A stretch of DNA of 64,000 bases from contig NZ_JAIVAF010000004.1 in assembly GCF_020171805.1 (NCBI RefSeq), positions 248,001 through 312,000 of the forward strand. Reading direction: 5' to 3'. This DNA comes from Guptibacillus algicola. GTDB taxonomy: Bacteria; Bacillota; Bacilli; Bacillales; Guptibacillaceae. Numbering within the stretch: position 1 is the first letter of the stretch; the number at the start of each line of letters is the position of its first letter. This document shows positions 45,520 to 54,280 of the stretch, one piece after another. The notes beneath the pieces are model-generated. The model ran no database searches. It was given only the letters and a program-made list of their open reading frames with translations, and was not told the DNA's origin. The position numbers were made by a program, and so were the translations under genes.

Positions 45520-45717
45520 CCTAACATTTCACCTCTCTACTTTATTGTCATTCTCGATGAGAACGAACAGTACCCGGATTGCATAGAACCCGGGCAATAT
45601 ATAATTCGTCCTACCCTTATTCTTTATGAGGATCACGACTCAATTAGTAGAATAACTGCTCATCTCCTAAAATACAAATAAGGACAGGGGTCTGAAGGTA
45701 AAAAGGAGAGGATTCGA

Positions 45718-46314
45718 TTGGAATCGTTTATCGTTCAATGTTTGAGTTGGTTGCTTACGCTAGGCTATCCTGGGATCGCAATTGCTTTGATGGTTGAAGT
45801 GATTCCGAGCGAACTCGTCCTAGCATACGGCGGATATATGGTGTCTAAAGGACATATTCATTTTACTGGGGCTGTCGTTGCTGGAATTATTGGAGGAACG
45901 CTCGCTCAGCTTTTCTTATACTGGTTAGGAAGATATGGTGGCCGTTCCTTTCTAGAGAAGTATGGGAAATACATATTCATTTCAAAGAGGCATATGGACC
46001 TTGCAGAGAGATGGTTCGAACAGAACGGTGTTAGCGTGATTTTCACCGCTCGATTTATTCCTGTTGTAAGACACGCGATTTCCATTCCAGCTGGCATTGC
46101 AAAAATGTCTCTCGTTCGCTTTACACTTTATACCATGCTCGCAATGGTCCCTTGGTCCATATTGTTTCTATATATCGGTTTAAAGCTCGGTAAGAACTGG
46201 CAACACATTCACACAGCAGCGAAGATTTATACACTACCTCTAAGTCTAGGCGCTGCCTTCTTCCTAGTTTGCTATTGCCTATTATTAGTGTGGAAGAAAC
46301 GAAACCACGCTTAA
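45718..46314 (+). CDS. DedA family membrane protein
   Basis: 198 residues with about five membrane helices. The DedA signatures are EVIPSELVLAYGGYMVSKG, GTLAQLFLYWLGRYGG, and FTARFIPVVRHAISIPAGIA (the re-entrant arginine motif FxxRxxPxxR). Members such as UptA recycle undecaprenyl phosphate. It starts with TTG 45718 behind AAAGGAGAGG. The last bases overlap the stop codon of the convergent GNAT gene. Confidence 0.9.
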   Translation: MESFIVQCLSWLLTLGYPGIAIALMVEVIPSELVLAYGGYMVSKGHIHFTGAVVAGIIGGTLAQLFLYWLGRYGGRSFLEKYGKYIFISKRHMDLAERWFEQNGVSVIFTARFIPVVRHAISIPAGIAKMSLVRFTLYTMLAMVPWSILFLYIGLKLGKNWQHIHTAAKIYTLPLSLGAAFFLVCYCLLLVWKKRNHA

Positions 46315-46835
46315 TGTTCGCGCGTCCATTCATCAACTGAGAATGCGTATATAAGGGAATTTCTCCACCCATCACGAATAAGGAGGTGGTTTTCAATCAC
46401 ACTTTCTTGGCTCATCCCAATCTTTTCTAGCACTCTACTAGAGCCAATATTCCTCTCGTCACAAGTACCAGTTACCTGGTGAAGGCCAAGATTTTTGAAT
46501 GAGAAAGTTAAAAGCATGTTTGCTACTTCAGTAGCGATTCCTTTCCCCCACCATTCCGGGGTAAGAATATAGGAGAGTTCACCAGTGCGCATATGAGGAT
46601 CACGAACATTCACTTCACAAGCACCGATGACCTTATTCTTATTTGTTATGGCATAGGCAAAGCGCGTTCTTGGTGTTTTCTTGGATGCGACGATGATGTC
46701 ATCTACATAAGCCTTCGAATCAGCAACAGAATTAGGTCCCCATGGCTGGTACTTGCACACTTCATCAAGTGAGGCGTATTGATGAACAGCTTCCCAATCT
46801 TCAGAACGGAACTCTCTTAGTTTAATAGATGTCAT
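46311..46835 (-). CDS. RimJ/RimL-type GNAT acetyltransferase
   Basis: 174 residues beginning SIKLREFRSEDWEAVHQYA; acetyl-CoA motif YILTPEWWGKGIATEVANML and C-terminal GTCDERNIGSSRVLEKIGM. These acetylate N-termini, antibiotics or polyamines; the substrate is unknown. It leads no operon: a second GNAT gene and a Nudix gene lie just upstream in the same direction, gaps 13 and 16 bases. Confidence 0.85.
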   Translation of the reverse strand: MTSIKLREFRSEDWEAVHQYASLDEVCKYQPWGPNSVADSKAYVDDIIVASKKTPRTRFAYAITNKNKVIGACEVNVRDPHMRTGELSYILTPEWWGKGIATEVANMLLTFSFKNLGLHQVTGTCDERNIGSSRVLEKIGMSQESVIENHLLIRDGWRNSLIYAFSVDEWTREH

Positions 46836-46848
46836 ATCTTCACTCCTT

Positions 46849-47256
46849 TTAAGTCAGTCTTTTAAGTAAATAATATAAGGTGTGACCTTCTGGATGATTG
46901 TCTACTTTTCCGCATACTTCAAACCCTTCGCGTAAATAAAATCCTGGAGCCTGAAAGCTGAATGTATCTAATAACATTAAATGACAGCCTTTTTCTTTCG
47001 CGTAAGATTCTATTTTCCGTAATAACTCTCGCCCAAGACCACTACCTCTCTCCCGTTCGTCTACCCACAAAAAATCGATGTGAAGATTACGCCAGAACAT
47101 CGTACCAGTAATCCCTCCAACGAGGTCATCCCCTTTACGACTAACAAACGTAACCGACTCTAGTGGTGTCTTTACAGAGTCTGGGAGCTTGGACATATTA
47201 TATTGAATCAGTTTATCTTTCACTTCTTGACTCGCTTCATCTTGTCTTATAATCAT
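46849..47256 (-). CDS. GNAT family N-acetyltransferase
   Basis: 135 residues, single GNAT domain: FLWVDERERGSGLGRELLRK is motif A, then GCHLMLLDTFSFQAPGFYLR and EGFEVCGKV. Small-molecule acetyltransferase of unknown substrate. Middle gene of a three-gene minus-strand cluster (Nudix, GNAT, GNAT). Confidence 0.85.
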   Translation of the reverse strand: MIIRQDEASQEVKDKLIQYNMSKLPDSVKTPLESVTFVSRKGDDLVGGITGTMFWRNLHIDFLWVDERERGSGLGRELLRKIESYAKEKGCHLMLLDTFSFQAPGFYLREGFEVCGKVDNHPEGHTLYYLLKRLT

Positions 47257-47272
47257 GTTCTCTGCCCTTTCA

Positions 47273-47761
47273 TCATTTAAGATTTCGGATCGTTTCTTTT
47301 ACTGGCAAATGATTATCCTTCTCATATTCAACAGAAACCTCGAACGTCCCTTCCTCAAAAAACTTTGGCAGCCTCCGTTTAAACCAACTTTGCATAGGAA
47401 GATCCATCACCTTATGTCGTGAGACCCATTTTAATTCTCCTTCAGGAGGATCAAGTAGTAATTCACCCGAGTACGTTTTCACTAAATAATTGAAGACAAT
47501 ATATCTGTATTTATCCTCTTGAATAATGAATTCGTCTACCCCTTTAAAGATCAGATCTGATTCGCTAACGACCAAACCTGTTTCTTCAAACAACTCCCTC
47601 GCCGCACCTTCAGCGAAGCTTTCAGTCATCTCAATCTTTCCACCTGCTCCAATATAACCTGGAAAGCCTGCTTTTGCAGGACGATTTAATAATAGGATTT
47701 CATCAGTTTTTTCGTTATGTACAACGACCATCGATAACAACGTTGCTTGTATCGTCTCCAT
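47273..47761 (-). CDS. Nudix hydrolase (MutT/8-oxo-dGTP-type)
   Basis: 162 residues with a Nudix box AGGKIEMTESFAEGAARE then LFEETGL; N-terminal LSMVVVHNEKTDEILLLNRP. It resembles B. subtilis YtkD/MutT-type pyrophosphatases. First gene of the cluster with two GNAT genes. GGAGAG precedes the ATG. Confidence 0.85.
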   Translation of the reverse strand: METIQATLLSMVVVHNEKTDEILLLNRPAKAGFPGYIGAGGKIEMTESFAEGAARELFEETGLVVSESDLIFKGVDEFIIQEDKYRYIVFNYLVKTYSGELLLDPPEGELKWVSRHKVMDLPMQSWFKRRLPKFFEEGTFEVSVEYEKDNHLPVKETIRNLK

Positions 47762-47886
47762 CCAACTCTCCTATCTTTTTCTATTATGCTGTCAGTATAT
47801 ATCATACAGGGTAAGGAACCTATAGATCGGAAGATTTTTTTTGAGTAATATAGGGTATCACTGTAATAGAAGAAGGAGGCGATCGA

Positions 47887-48171
47887 ATGTTAAAAGAAAA
47901 AGACTACAAAAAACGTAATAGGACAGACACCAGGTTAATGAACTGGTCTGTACAAAACACGAAAGAAGAAGAATTCCAAGATTCACAAATGGCCATCGTA
48001 GAATGCACGTGTACAAATTCGGATGGTGAAGAACTTCAAACGGTTAAGACCTTAGAAATCAATCCAGAACATGAATCATGGGAAGATTGGATGAATGAAC
48101 TGAAAGAGGAAAGGTTTGAAATCATTCAATGTCCAACATGCAATATCTGGACGATCGATTCTGAGACATGA
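47887..48171 (+). CDS. Small protein of unknown function with CPTC pair
   Basis: 94 residues, charged, with VECTCTNSDG near the middle and a C-terminal CPTCNIW, four to five Cys that could form a zinc ribbon. AAGGAGG eight bases upstream of the ATG supports translation. No named family recognised. A terminator hairpin (48171-48195) follows. Confidence 0.65.
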   Translation: MLKEKDYKKRNRTDTRLMNWSVQNTKEEEFQDSQMAIVECTCTNSDGEELQTVKTLEINPEHESWEDWMNELKEERFEIIQCPTCNIWTIDSET

Positions 48172-48197
48172 GAAAGCCCCTCCATTGAGGGGCTCAG
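48171..48197. terminator. Bidirectional terminator between the CPTC protein and oligoendopeptidase genes
   Basis: Arms AAGCCCCTC / GAGGGGCT right after the plus-strand stop. Confidence 0.7.
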
Positions 48198-48201
48198 GCA
48201 C

Positions 48202-49896
48202 TTATGCTTTTAGATCCTTTAATTCATCTGAAACAAACTCCATTAACCCTTCTATCATCGATTCCGAGAAGTCAAAGCTAATTCCAGCAGCTTCATATAC
48301 TTCTGATAAAGATACAGAACTACCAAGGGATAACGCACGATTGTAATTCTTTAACGTTTCTTCTGGATTTTCTCGGTATTGACGGTACATCTGAATAGCC
48401 CCAAGCTGTGCGATCACATACTCGATATAATAAAACGGCACTTCAAAAATATGTAACGTCATCAACCATTTATTTTTAATCCATTCTTCTTCATCACTTC
48501 GATCCACGAATGAAGAATCATAGGTCTCAGAAATCTCCATAAACTTATTGTTACGCTCTTCCATTGTATGATTAGGATTTTCATACATCCAGTGTTGGAA
48601 CTGATCGATAACGATTCCGCTTGGTAAGAAATGAATGATTCCTTCCAATTGCTCCTTTTTCGCACGAAGTAACTCATCGCTATCTTTATACATGATATCC
48701 CAATAATCCATTGTTAGTAGTTCCATCGTCATACTAGCAAGTTCAGATGACTCCATCGGCGTATCACGATAGTTTGATAGCATCTGGTTACGCTTAAAGT
48801 CATTGTGAATACAGTGCCCCATCTCATGAAGAAGGGTTACAAAATCATCCTGAGAGCTCGTGATATTCATGAAAATGAACGACAGCTCGGAAACAGGAAG
48901 GTATTCGCAGAATCCTCCTTGCGCTTTTCCTTTTCGACTTTCTAAATCTAACGCGCTTTTTTCATTCATCTCTAACAAAAGCTCAGAGAAACGGTTCGAA
49001 AGCTTCATGAAGATCTCAGATGTCCCTTTTACGAGTTCATCTGTACGATCAAAAGGCTTTAGAGGTTTCTTTCCTAGGGGTACAGCTTTCATATCCCATG
49101 GCTTGTAGTCACTAATACCAAGCTCGTTCTGATGTTCTTTTTGTAGCTCTTCTTTTAGAGGTACAACATGCTTTCTTACTGCTTCCGCCAAATCCTTGCA
49201 ATCATCTGGCGTATAATCAAATCGCTCGTAACGCTTGAACATATAATCACGGTAGTTCTCTAAATTCACATTTTCCGCTTTACGTTGACGAAGCTGAATC
49301 AACTGATCCATAATGTCTTGCAAATCGTTTTTCTTTGTTAACAGTGTTGTATAGATCTCATTCATAGCTGTTTTACGGACTTCTCTATCCGATTCTTGCA
49401 GGAAAAGTCCCATCTCACTCAGCGTTTTTTCTTCACCTTCATACATGAAAGAAAGGGAGCCTGTGTGCTCAAAGTATTGATTAACTAGCTTATCTTCTTC
49501 AATTTCAAGATCAATATTCTTTTCGTTGAAAAGCTCAATCGCATTTTCCTTACTCAATAGAAACTGCTTATAGTAATCTTGATCAAGCTCCAACCGATAA
49601 GGGGAGTCTTGAAATTTCTTATCGAAAAGCCCTTCATATCGTTTGATGATCGGTTCTATGTATTCTTGATCATATTCAATTTTCTTTTTCGCTTCTTCAC
49701 TGCTACTATAGCATTGGAAATCAATATAATGGCCATTCAATCCCTCAGCTATTTCATCCATCAACGTTGACAGACGCAATACCCATTTCTCAAGCTCATC
49801 TACTGAAGCTATATTTTCTTGTAATAGCTTTTCAAAACGTTCTTCTAATTGGTCGGGCTTTGTAAAATCAAACCGTTCTACATAAAAAGTACTCAA
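48202..49896 (-). CDS. M3 family oligoendopeptidase
   Basis: 564 residues. The zinc motif is LLHEMGHCIHNDFKRNQ (HExxH) with the distal Glu in MESSELASMTMELL. The family length is about 565, which supports the TTG start at 49896, six bases after GGGGGAG. A longer frame reaching 50064 would include a hairpin-rich non-coding stretch and is rejected. It degrades peptides in the cytoplasm. Confidence 0.88.
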   Translation of the reverse strand: MSTFYVERFDFTKPDQLEERFEKLLQENIASVDELEKWVLRLSTLMDEIAEGLNGHYIDFQCYSSSEEAKKKIEYDQEYIEPIIKRYEGLFDKKFQDSPYRLELDQDYYKQFLLSKENAIELFNEKNIDLEIEEDKLVNQYFEHTGSLSFMYEGEEKTLSEMGLFLQESDREVRKTAMNEIYTTLLTKKNDLQDIMDQLIQLRQRKAENVNLENYRDYMFKRYERFDYTPDDCKDLAEAVRKHVVPLKEELQKEHQNELGISDYKPWDMKAVPLGKKPLKPFDRTDELVKGTSEIFMKLSNRFSELLLEMNEKSALDLESRKGKAQGGFCEYLPVSELSFIFMNITSSQDDFVTLLHEMGHCIHNDFKRNQMLSNYRDTPMESSELASMTMELLTMDYWDIMYKDSDELLRAKKEQLEGIIHFLPSGIVIDQFQHWMYENPNHTMEERNNKFMEISETYDSSFVDRSDEEEWIKNKWLMTLHIFEVPFYYIEYVIAQLGAIQMYRQYRENPEETLKNYNRALSLGSSVSLSEVYEAAGISFDFSESMIEGLMEFVSDELKDLKA

Positions 49897-49981
49897 TCTG
49901 TCTCCCCCTCTGCAATTCCGTATTAACGCACCTACTAGTTTACCACAGAAAATTCTGACAGTATATGACAGCCTGCGGCGG

Positions 49982-50017
49982 CAAAAAAAATGGGAGCCCA
50001 TCCCATGGATGGGTTCC
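49982..50017 (-). terminator. Terminator of the MOSC-DMT operon
   Basis: On the minus strand, GGGA..CCCATCC / GGATGGG..TCCC forms a hairpin (49993-50017) followed by eight T. A second copy of the arm CCCATCCATGGGA lies at 50041-50053, able to pair with 50001-50013, so two alternative hairpins are possible. Confidence 0.7.
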
Positions 50018-50117
50018 CTCCTGTGTGGAAATCGAAGCAGCCCATCCATGGGACGGGGCTTCATTACTGCTCGTACCCGGTTATGAGTCTGACCTAACGT
50101 CAGATTGACTAGAAATA

Positions 50118-51041
50118 TTATCCTTTCAGACTAGAATACGCCTGTTCTCTTCTTCTCATGACGTATTGAACCGTTCCATTTCCTAACATGACACCACATA
50201 CGATGAGTACGAAACCTAAAATCTGCGGGAGACCGATCTTCTCACCTAAGAAAATCGCTGACCCAATCAAAGCAAAAAACGGAGTTAGATTATTAAATAT
50301 CGCTACTTCACCCGGCCCTATATGAGAAATCGCTTTGTTATAAAACATATGCCCTAACCCTGTAGCAAGAATTGCTGAGGCAGCGAAAACACTCCATATT
50401 GGCCACTCCGATTGTGTAAGGCTATTCAAACCACTTGGTTCAATGACGTACCCTATCATAAATAACGTTGAGGAACCTAGTAGAAGCATCCATCCTGTCA
50501 TGAGGCGAGACGCAATCGTTTCTGTTCCTTTTTTGATAAAAATGAAGCTGATTGCCTGTGCAACCACTGATAAAAAGACGAATAAGTCTCCCATCGACAC
50601 AGAGCCTGTCTCGGATTGACCGCTCAACACGACAAATGAAACACCGACGAGAGCGATTAATATACCAGCACCTTTTGAAAACGTCATCTTGTCTTTCAAG
50701 AACAGTACTGCAAACAGAGCGGTCATTAAGGGAACTAGTCCCAATATAAGACCCGCATTCGAAGCGGTTGTGCTCGTGAGCCCTACCGCAAGAAAGGAAT
50801 GGTGGCAAACGACTCCAGTAATCGCACCTCCACCTATATATGCTGCTTCTTTTCGAGAAATCTTTCGAATGTCTTTACCGATAATAACGACTGCGAGAAC
50901 GACTAATCCAGCTGCGAAAATTCGTATCGATTGCATCATTACTGGGGTAAACGTATTAACCAGTAATTTAATCGCAACGACGTTAAATCCCCATATGACC
51001 ATGAGTAAAAGCAGCCCACCGTATAATACGAAATTCTTCAA
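50118..51041 (-). CDS. DMT superfamily transporter (two EamA domains)
   Basis: 307 residues, ten helices in two EamA repeats: LMVIWGFNVVAIKLL, then TTASNAGLILGLVPLMTALF, and GHMFYNKAISHIGPGEVAIF in the second half. It exports an unknown metabolite. TTG at 51041 has AGAAGGA five bases before it; the frame could start at TTG 51065 but without a site. It follows the MOSC gene by 35 bases and probably shares its transcript. Confidence 0.83.
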   Translation of the reverse strand: MKNFVLYGGLLLLMVIWGFNVVAIKLLVNTFTPVMMQSIRIFAAGLVVLAVVIIGKDIRKISRKEAAYIGGGAITGVVCHHSFLAVGLTSTTASNAGLILGLVPLMTALFAVLFLKDKMTFSKGAGILIALVGVSFVVLSGQSETGSVSMGDLFVFLSVVAQAISFIFIKKGTETIASRLMTGWMLLLGSSTLFMIGYVIEPSGLNSLTQSEWPIWSVFAASAILATGLGHMFYNKAISHIGPGEVAIFNNLTPFFALIGSAIFLGEKIGLPQILGFVLIVCGVMLGNGTVQYVMRRREQAYSSLKG

Positions 51042-51076
51042 GTTATTCCTTCTTTCTACTAGCAAAATACGACCAG

Positions 51077-51802
51077 CTATCGACGATCTATCACGTGAAC
51101 TTCATCCCCAACTTTTATCAAGCCCGTCTCAATAACCCGTAAATAGATGCCAAACTGATTACGATGGTCTTTCACAACTTTTTTTAGTAAATCTGGTTGC
51201 CTTGAGCCACTTTCAGGGTCCACCGTAATAATCATGCATCGTTCACATGGACCTGTGACATCAACTTTGACATTGTCTCCAATTTGGAGAGTCTTACCTA
51301 CCCAGTCCTGTTCCACAAACGCTTCTTGATTCGTTAATGAAACTTGCAGATTAGGACGAAACCTCCGATCGTCGACACTACTTCCATATGATTCAGACAA
51401 CGCTTGAAGAGAAGCGTCAGTGACCAATAAGAGATTCGCCTCCTCGATTGCTCCGAACGGCACATGTTCTGGATGATAAGAAATGCGTGTAAGCTTTTTG
51501 GAAGATCGTCTTTCGATTTCTTCAAGCCACTCCTCATCAGACCATTTATAGGTATGTCCTGACATAGTCGTTACCTTTGGCTCAGGGAACGATTCAAGCG
51601 AATCCGGTTCCTCGAAGGACGCTCTGTATGTGACCATGTCAGGAAATTGCGTAATCGTCAAGAAAGATTCGTTTTCATCAAGAAGAGCATGACTTCTATC
51701 ACCATACAAGCCGTAGTTCATCACTTTCGTTTCATTCACCTTTTGTCCTCGCATCGACTTGACAGGATGACGGGTAATCTCTGAAATCGTACCTACGTGC
51801 AT
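51077..51802 (-). CDS. MOSC domain protein
   Basis: 241 residues: an N-terminal MOSC-N beta-barrel (HPVKSMRGQKVNETKVMNYG) and a MOSC domain with the molybdenum-cofactor Cys in VTGPCERCMIITVDPESG. Related to YcbX/mARC proteins that reduce N-hydroxylated compounds. An electron-transfer domain is absent, so a separate partner would be needed. AAGGAGG precedes the ATG. First gene of an operon with the DMT transporter. Confidence 0.87.
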   Translation of the reverse strand: MHVGTISEITRHPVKSMRGQKVNETKVMNYGLYGDRSHALLDENESFLTITQFPDMVTYRASFEEPDSLESFPEPKVTTMSGHTYKWSDEEWLEEIERRSSKKLTRISYHPEHVPFGAIEEANLLLVTDASLQALSESYGSSVDDRRFRPNLQVSLTNQEAFVEQDWVGKTLQIGDNVKVDVTGPCERCMIITVDPESGSRQPDLLKKVVKDHRNQFGIYLRVIETGLIKVGDEVHVIDRR

Positions 51803-51947
51803 TTTGGTATCCTCCTTGCTATTTTCCTTTTCTATGCTCTTTAGTATACCCAGCTAGATAAAATACGATCTTTCATTATTTAACTAGTATAAACATTACT
51901 AGATTTGAATAAAACTAGTAATAACAAATAGGAAGGAGATGAGGAAG

Positions 51948-52130
51948 ATGGAAATAAAAGAATATTACTCTATTACGTTATATAACGAAAGCCGTCGAGA
52001 AATTTACAAATCCGAGGATGAATATGATAATTTCGAAGAAGCTCACCGGGAAGGCTTCCTGCTTCTCCGTGACAATCCTAAAGCTGACCTCTATTCAATC
52101 GATAGGTTCTACGCTGTGGAAGATGTCTAA
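51948..52130 (+). CDS. Small protein of unknown function
   Basis: 60 residues, acidic, aromatic-rich (SITLYNESRREIYKSEDEYD). No family recognised. AAGGAG ends nine bases before ATG 51948; the ATG at 51939 overlaps the site itself. Its stop overlaps the stop codon of the convergent ABC-F gene. Confidence 0.6.
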   Translation: MEIKEYYSITLYNESRREIYKSEDEYDNFEEAHREGFLLLRDNPKADLYSIDRFYAVEDV

Positions 52131-53794
52131 ATCTCTCTTTTTTTCTTCATCAACCTCGCTAGTGTAGCATCTAACTCTTTTATTTTCGGGTCACCGGGAG
52201 GCAATACACTGATTTCACTAATAATAGCCGATATACTATTTTCTATAAGCATCCTCTGATCCTCAGTCGTAGGATCAGTTGTGCTTTTTTTCTTTGTTTC
52301 GTATTCCGATAACCTCAATTCAACTCTTCGAAACCTTTTCTCATCATGGACGATCAGACGATTACAAATCTTGTCCATGAAATAGTAATCATGAGATACC
52401 ACGATCACTGTTCCCGAAAATTGCATTATCGTTTCCTCAAACGCTTCTCTTGAAGGTAGATCCAGATGATTGGTTGGCTCATCTAAAATTAATACATCAT
52501 GTTTGCTCATCAATATACCCGTTAGCTTTATTTTCGTTCTCTCGCCAAGACTCAGCATTCTTATCGGAATAACTTGCCTCGTCCGCTCAAGCCCCATAGA
52601 CGCTAGAATCGTTTTCGCCTGATAAACGTCGTCCCTTGTGGTATAGCCTAAAGCTTCTATCGCATTCTGTTCTTCAGGTAAATCATGAACATCTTGAGAG
52701 AGATAGCCAACTGATAACGAAGGGCTTCGCCATAATTCTCCTTCTGAAGGATTCTTCTCTCCAACAAAGAGCCGTAACAGAGTTGTTTTTCCGCTTCCAT
52801 TTTCACCAATGATTCCAACTCGTTCTCCTTTTTTTATATAGAAAGAGGTTCTCTCGAAAAGCGTCCGAGCGCTAAATTTCATGGCTAGATCGCTCGCTTC
52901 GATGATTCTTTTCCCGTGACCTACATCCTCTTGAAATTGAAAGTGAACCTTTTTCTCGTCCTTTGGTCGCTCTATCCCACTTTCCTCAAGTTTCTTTTCG
53001 AGCCGTTTCCTAGTAGATTTCACTTGTTTATCCATCTTCTTGGCTTTCATTCGATAGTATTCTTTCTTTCCTTCTTGCTTTGTAGACTGATTATGTGCCT
53101 TTTCTGACCAATTCTCTAACGATGCTAAATGCTTCTCAATTCTTTTCCGTTCATTTTCCTGAACCTGAAAATGATGAAGCTTCGAATCGTACCTTCGCTT
53201 CTTCTCAGCTCGATAGTCAGAATAGTTTCCAACGTATTCATGAATCTGTTTCTCTTCTATTTCTAAAATCCTATCTACTGTTTGATCTAAAAAGTAACGG
53301 TCATGTGAGATGATGAGGACCGCTCCTTTGAAAGAAGATAATTCACTAATAAGCCAATCGATCCCCTTCAAATCCAAGTGATTTGTCGGTTCATCCAACA
53401 AGAGGATGTCAGGCTGTGATGTCCATATTTTTGCAAGAGAGATTTTCAGCTTTTCTCCACCACTCAAATAACTTTCGCTTCCTGTGCAATCAGTTAGCAT
53501 ACCTAATTCCTTCGTTCTCTTCAGAAATTCTCCCTCGACCGCAATTTGTTCATCTGCACCATTCATCTCTGTTGATTGTTGCAAATAACCAACTGAACCC
53601 ATCACATCAATTGACCCTGTGTCCTGGTCGGTATACCCAGTCAGTATATTCGCAAGAGAAGTTTTGCCTGTTCCATTCGCTCCAACGATTCCAATTCTCT
53701 CACCATGTTGAATATCAAGGTTTACTTCCTCAAATAAAATTTTTTCTTCAAATGCCTTCTTCAAATTCCTTACTGATATTACATTATTCATCAT
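52127..53794 (-). CDS. ABC-F ATPase, VmlR-like ribosome protection protein
   Basis: 555 residues with two ATPase domains: Walker A GIVGANGTGKTSLANIL and GIIGENGSGKTTLLRL; signatures YLSGGEKLKISLAK and MLSLGERTKIKLT; Walker B LLLDEPTNHLDL twice. The inter-domain linker (about 190-280: LENWSEKAHNQSTKQEGKKE and a Lys-rich helix) and the C-terminal extension resemble B. subtilis VmlR, which displaces lincosamides, streptogramin A and pleuromutilins from the ribosome. Also possible: another antibiotic-type ABC-F. A leader with an intrinsic terminator precedes it, as for drug-induced ABC-F genes. Confidence 0.82.
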   Translation of the reverse strand: MMNNVISVRNLKKAFEEKILFEEVNLDIQHGERIGIVGANGTGKTSLANILTGYTDQDTGSIDVMGSVGYLQQSTEMNGADEQIAVEGEFLKRTKELGMLTDCTGSESYLSGGEKLKISLAKIWTSQPDILLLDEPTNHLDLKGIDWLISELSSFKGAVLIISHDRYFLDQTVDRILEIEEKQIHEYVGNYSDYRAEKKRRYDSKLHHFQVQENERKRIEKHLASLENWSEKAHNQSTKQEGKKEYYRMKAKKMDKQVKSTRKRLEKKLEESGIERPKDEKKVHFQFQEDVGHGKRIIEASDLAMKFSARTLFERTSFYIKKGERVGIIGENGSGKTTLLRLFVGEKNPSEGELWRSPSLSVGYLSQDVHDLPEEQNAIEALGYTTRDDVYQAKTILASMGLERTRQVIPIRMLSLGERTKIKLTGILMSKHDVLILDEPTNHLDLPSREAFEETIMQFSGTVIVVSHDYYFMDKICNRLIVHDEKRFRRVELRLSEYETKKKSTTDPTTEDQRMLIENSISAIISEISVLPPGDPKIKELDATLARLMKKKREI

Positions 53795-53820
53795 AACGCC
53801 CCCTAATTTATAAGGGAATT

Positions 53821-53844
53821 AAAAAACTCCCCAATTCTGGAGAG
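53821..53844 (-). terminator. Leader terminator (attenuator) of the ABC-F gene
   Basis: On the minus strand CTCTCC and GGGGAG pair around a six-base loop, then TTTTTT, ending only 26 bases before the ABC-F start. GGAGGG at 54022-54027, in a small upstream frame, is complementary to the 5' arm and could form an antiterminator. Confidence 0.6.
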
Positions 53845-54002
53845 GCATGTCAGACCTATTCACATACGTTCAATACATGGTTAAGCATTGCTAAATAAGC
53901 ATGCCAAAACCAAACGAATGGTAAAAAAGGGCAGACTAATCCTATTCTCCAGATTATCAATTTCAATATTCGAAAGTGATCTAGATAAATAAGATTAGTT
54001 TT

Positions 54003-54020
54003 TCATCGCTCCTTAACCAT
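54003..54020 (-). other. Candidate leader frame of the ABC-F transcript
   Basis: A five-codon frame (MVKER) with GGAGGG two bases before its ATG, followed by an overlapping three-codon frame (MKN, start ATG overlapping the first stop). It lies right after the promoter. Short leader frames like this drive drug-responsive attenuation in other ABC-F and rRNA methylase genes. Confidence 0.35.
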
Positions 54021-54043
54021 TCCCTCCGTTAGGTATTGAACTC

Positions 54044-54072
54044 AGTTTAAAGAATTAAAAATATTTAGTCAA
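54044..54072 (-). promoter_or_regulatory. Promoter of the ABC-F gene
   Basis: TTGACT (54067-54072), 17-base spacer, TAAACT (54044-54049), leaving a leader of about 240 bases. Confidence 0.55.
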
Positions 54073-54280
54073 TCCTTCAAACCCATTTTACTACAAACAA
54101 AATTCGATAAAAAACTCGTAATTAGTACAATGGTCTACTAAAAACCCTTAAATCTCCCACCGATATAAACATTATGGCAATACATCGCTACAGTTTTACG
54201 AAGAAAAGGGGGATCGGTTTACATACTGTCATCACCATCGTCACTTGCTCAATGGGAAAAGGAATAAATTAGGGGGAATT
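54073..54280. other. Intergenic region upstream of the amidase gene
   Basis: About 210 bases, AT-rich at first, then moderate. It must hold the amidase promoter, but no strong -35/-10 pair was identified. AGGGGG (54271-54276) is the ribosome binding site. Confidence 0.4.

Noticed and set aside
49897-50064. 56-residue N-terminal extension of the oligoendopeptidase
   Set aside because: It runs through a hairpin terminator and exceeds the family length; TTG 49896 has a proper site.
50689-51135. 148-codon plus-strand frame opposite the DMT transporter
   Set aside because: It mirrors the hydrophobic codons of the real gene and has no start signal.
53383-53796. 137-codon plus-strand frame opposite the ABC-F gene
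   Set aside because: Antisense of a conserved ATPase; low-complexity, His/Ser-rich product.
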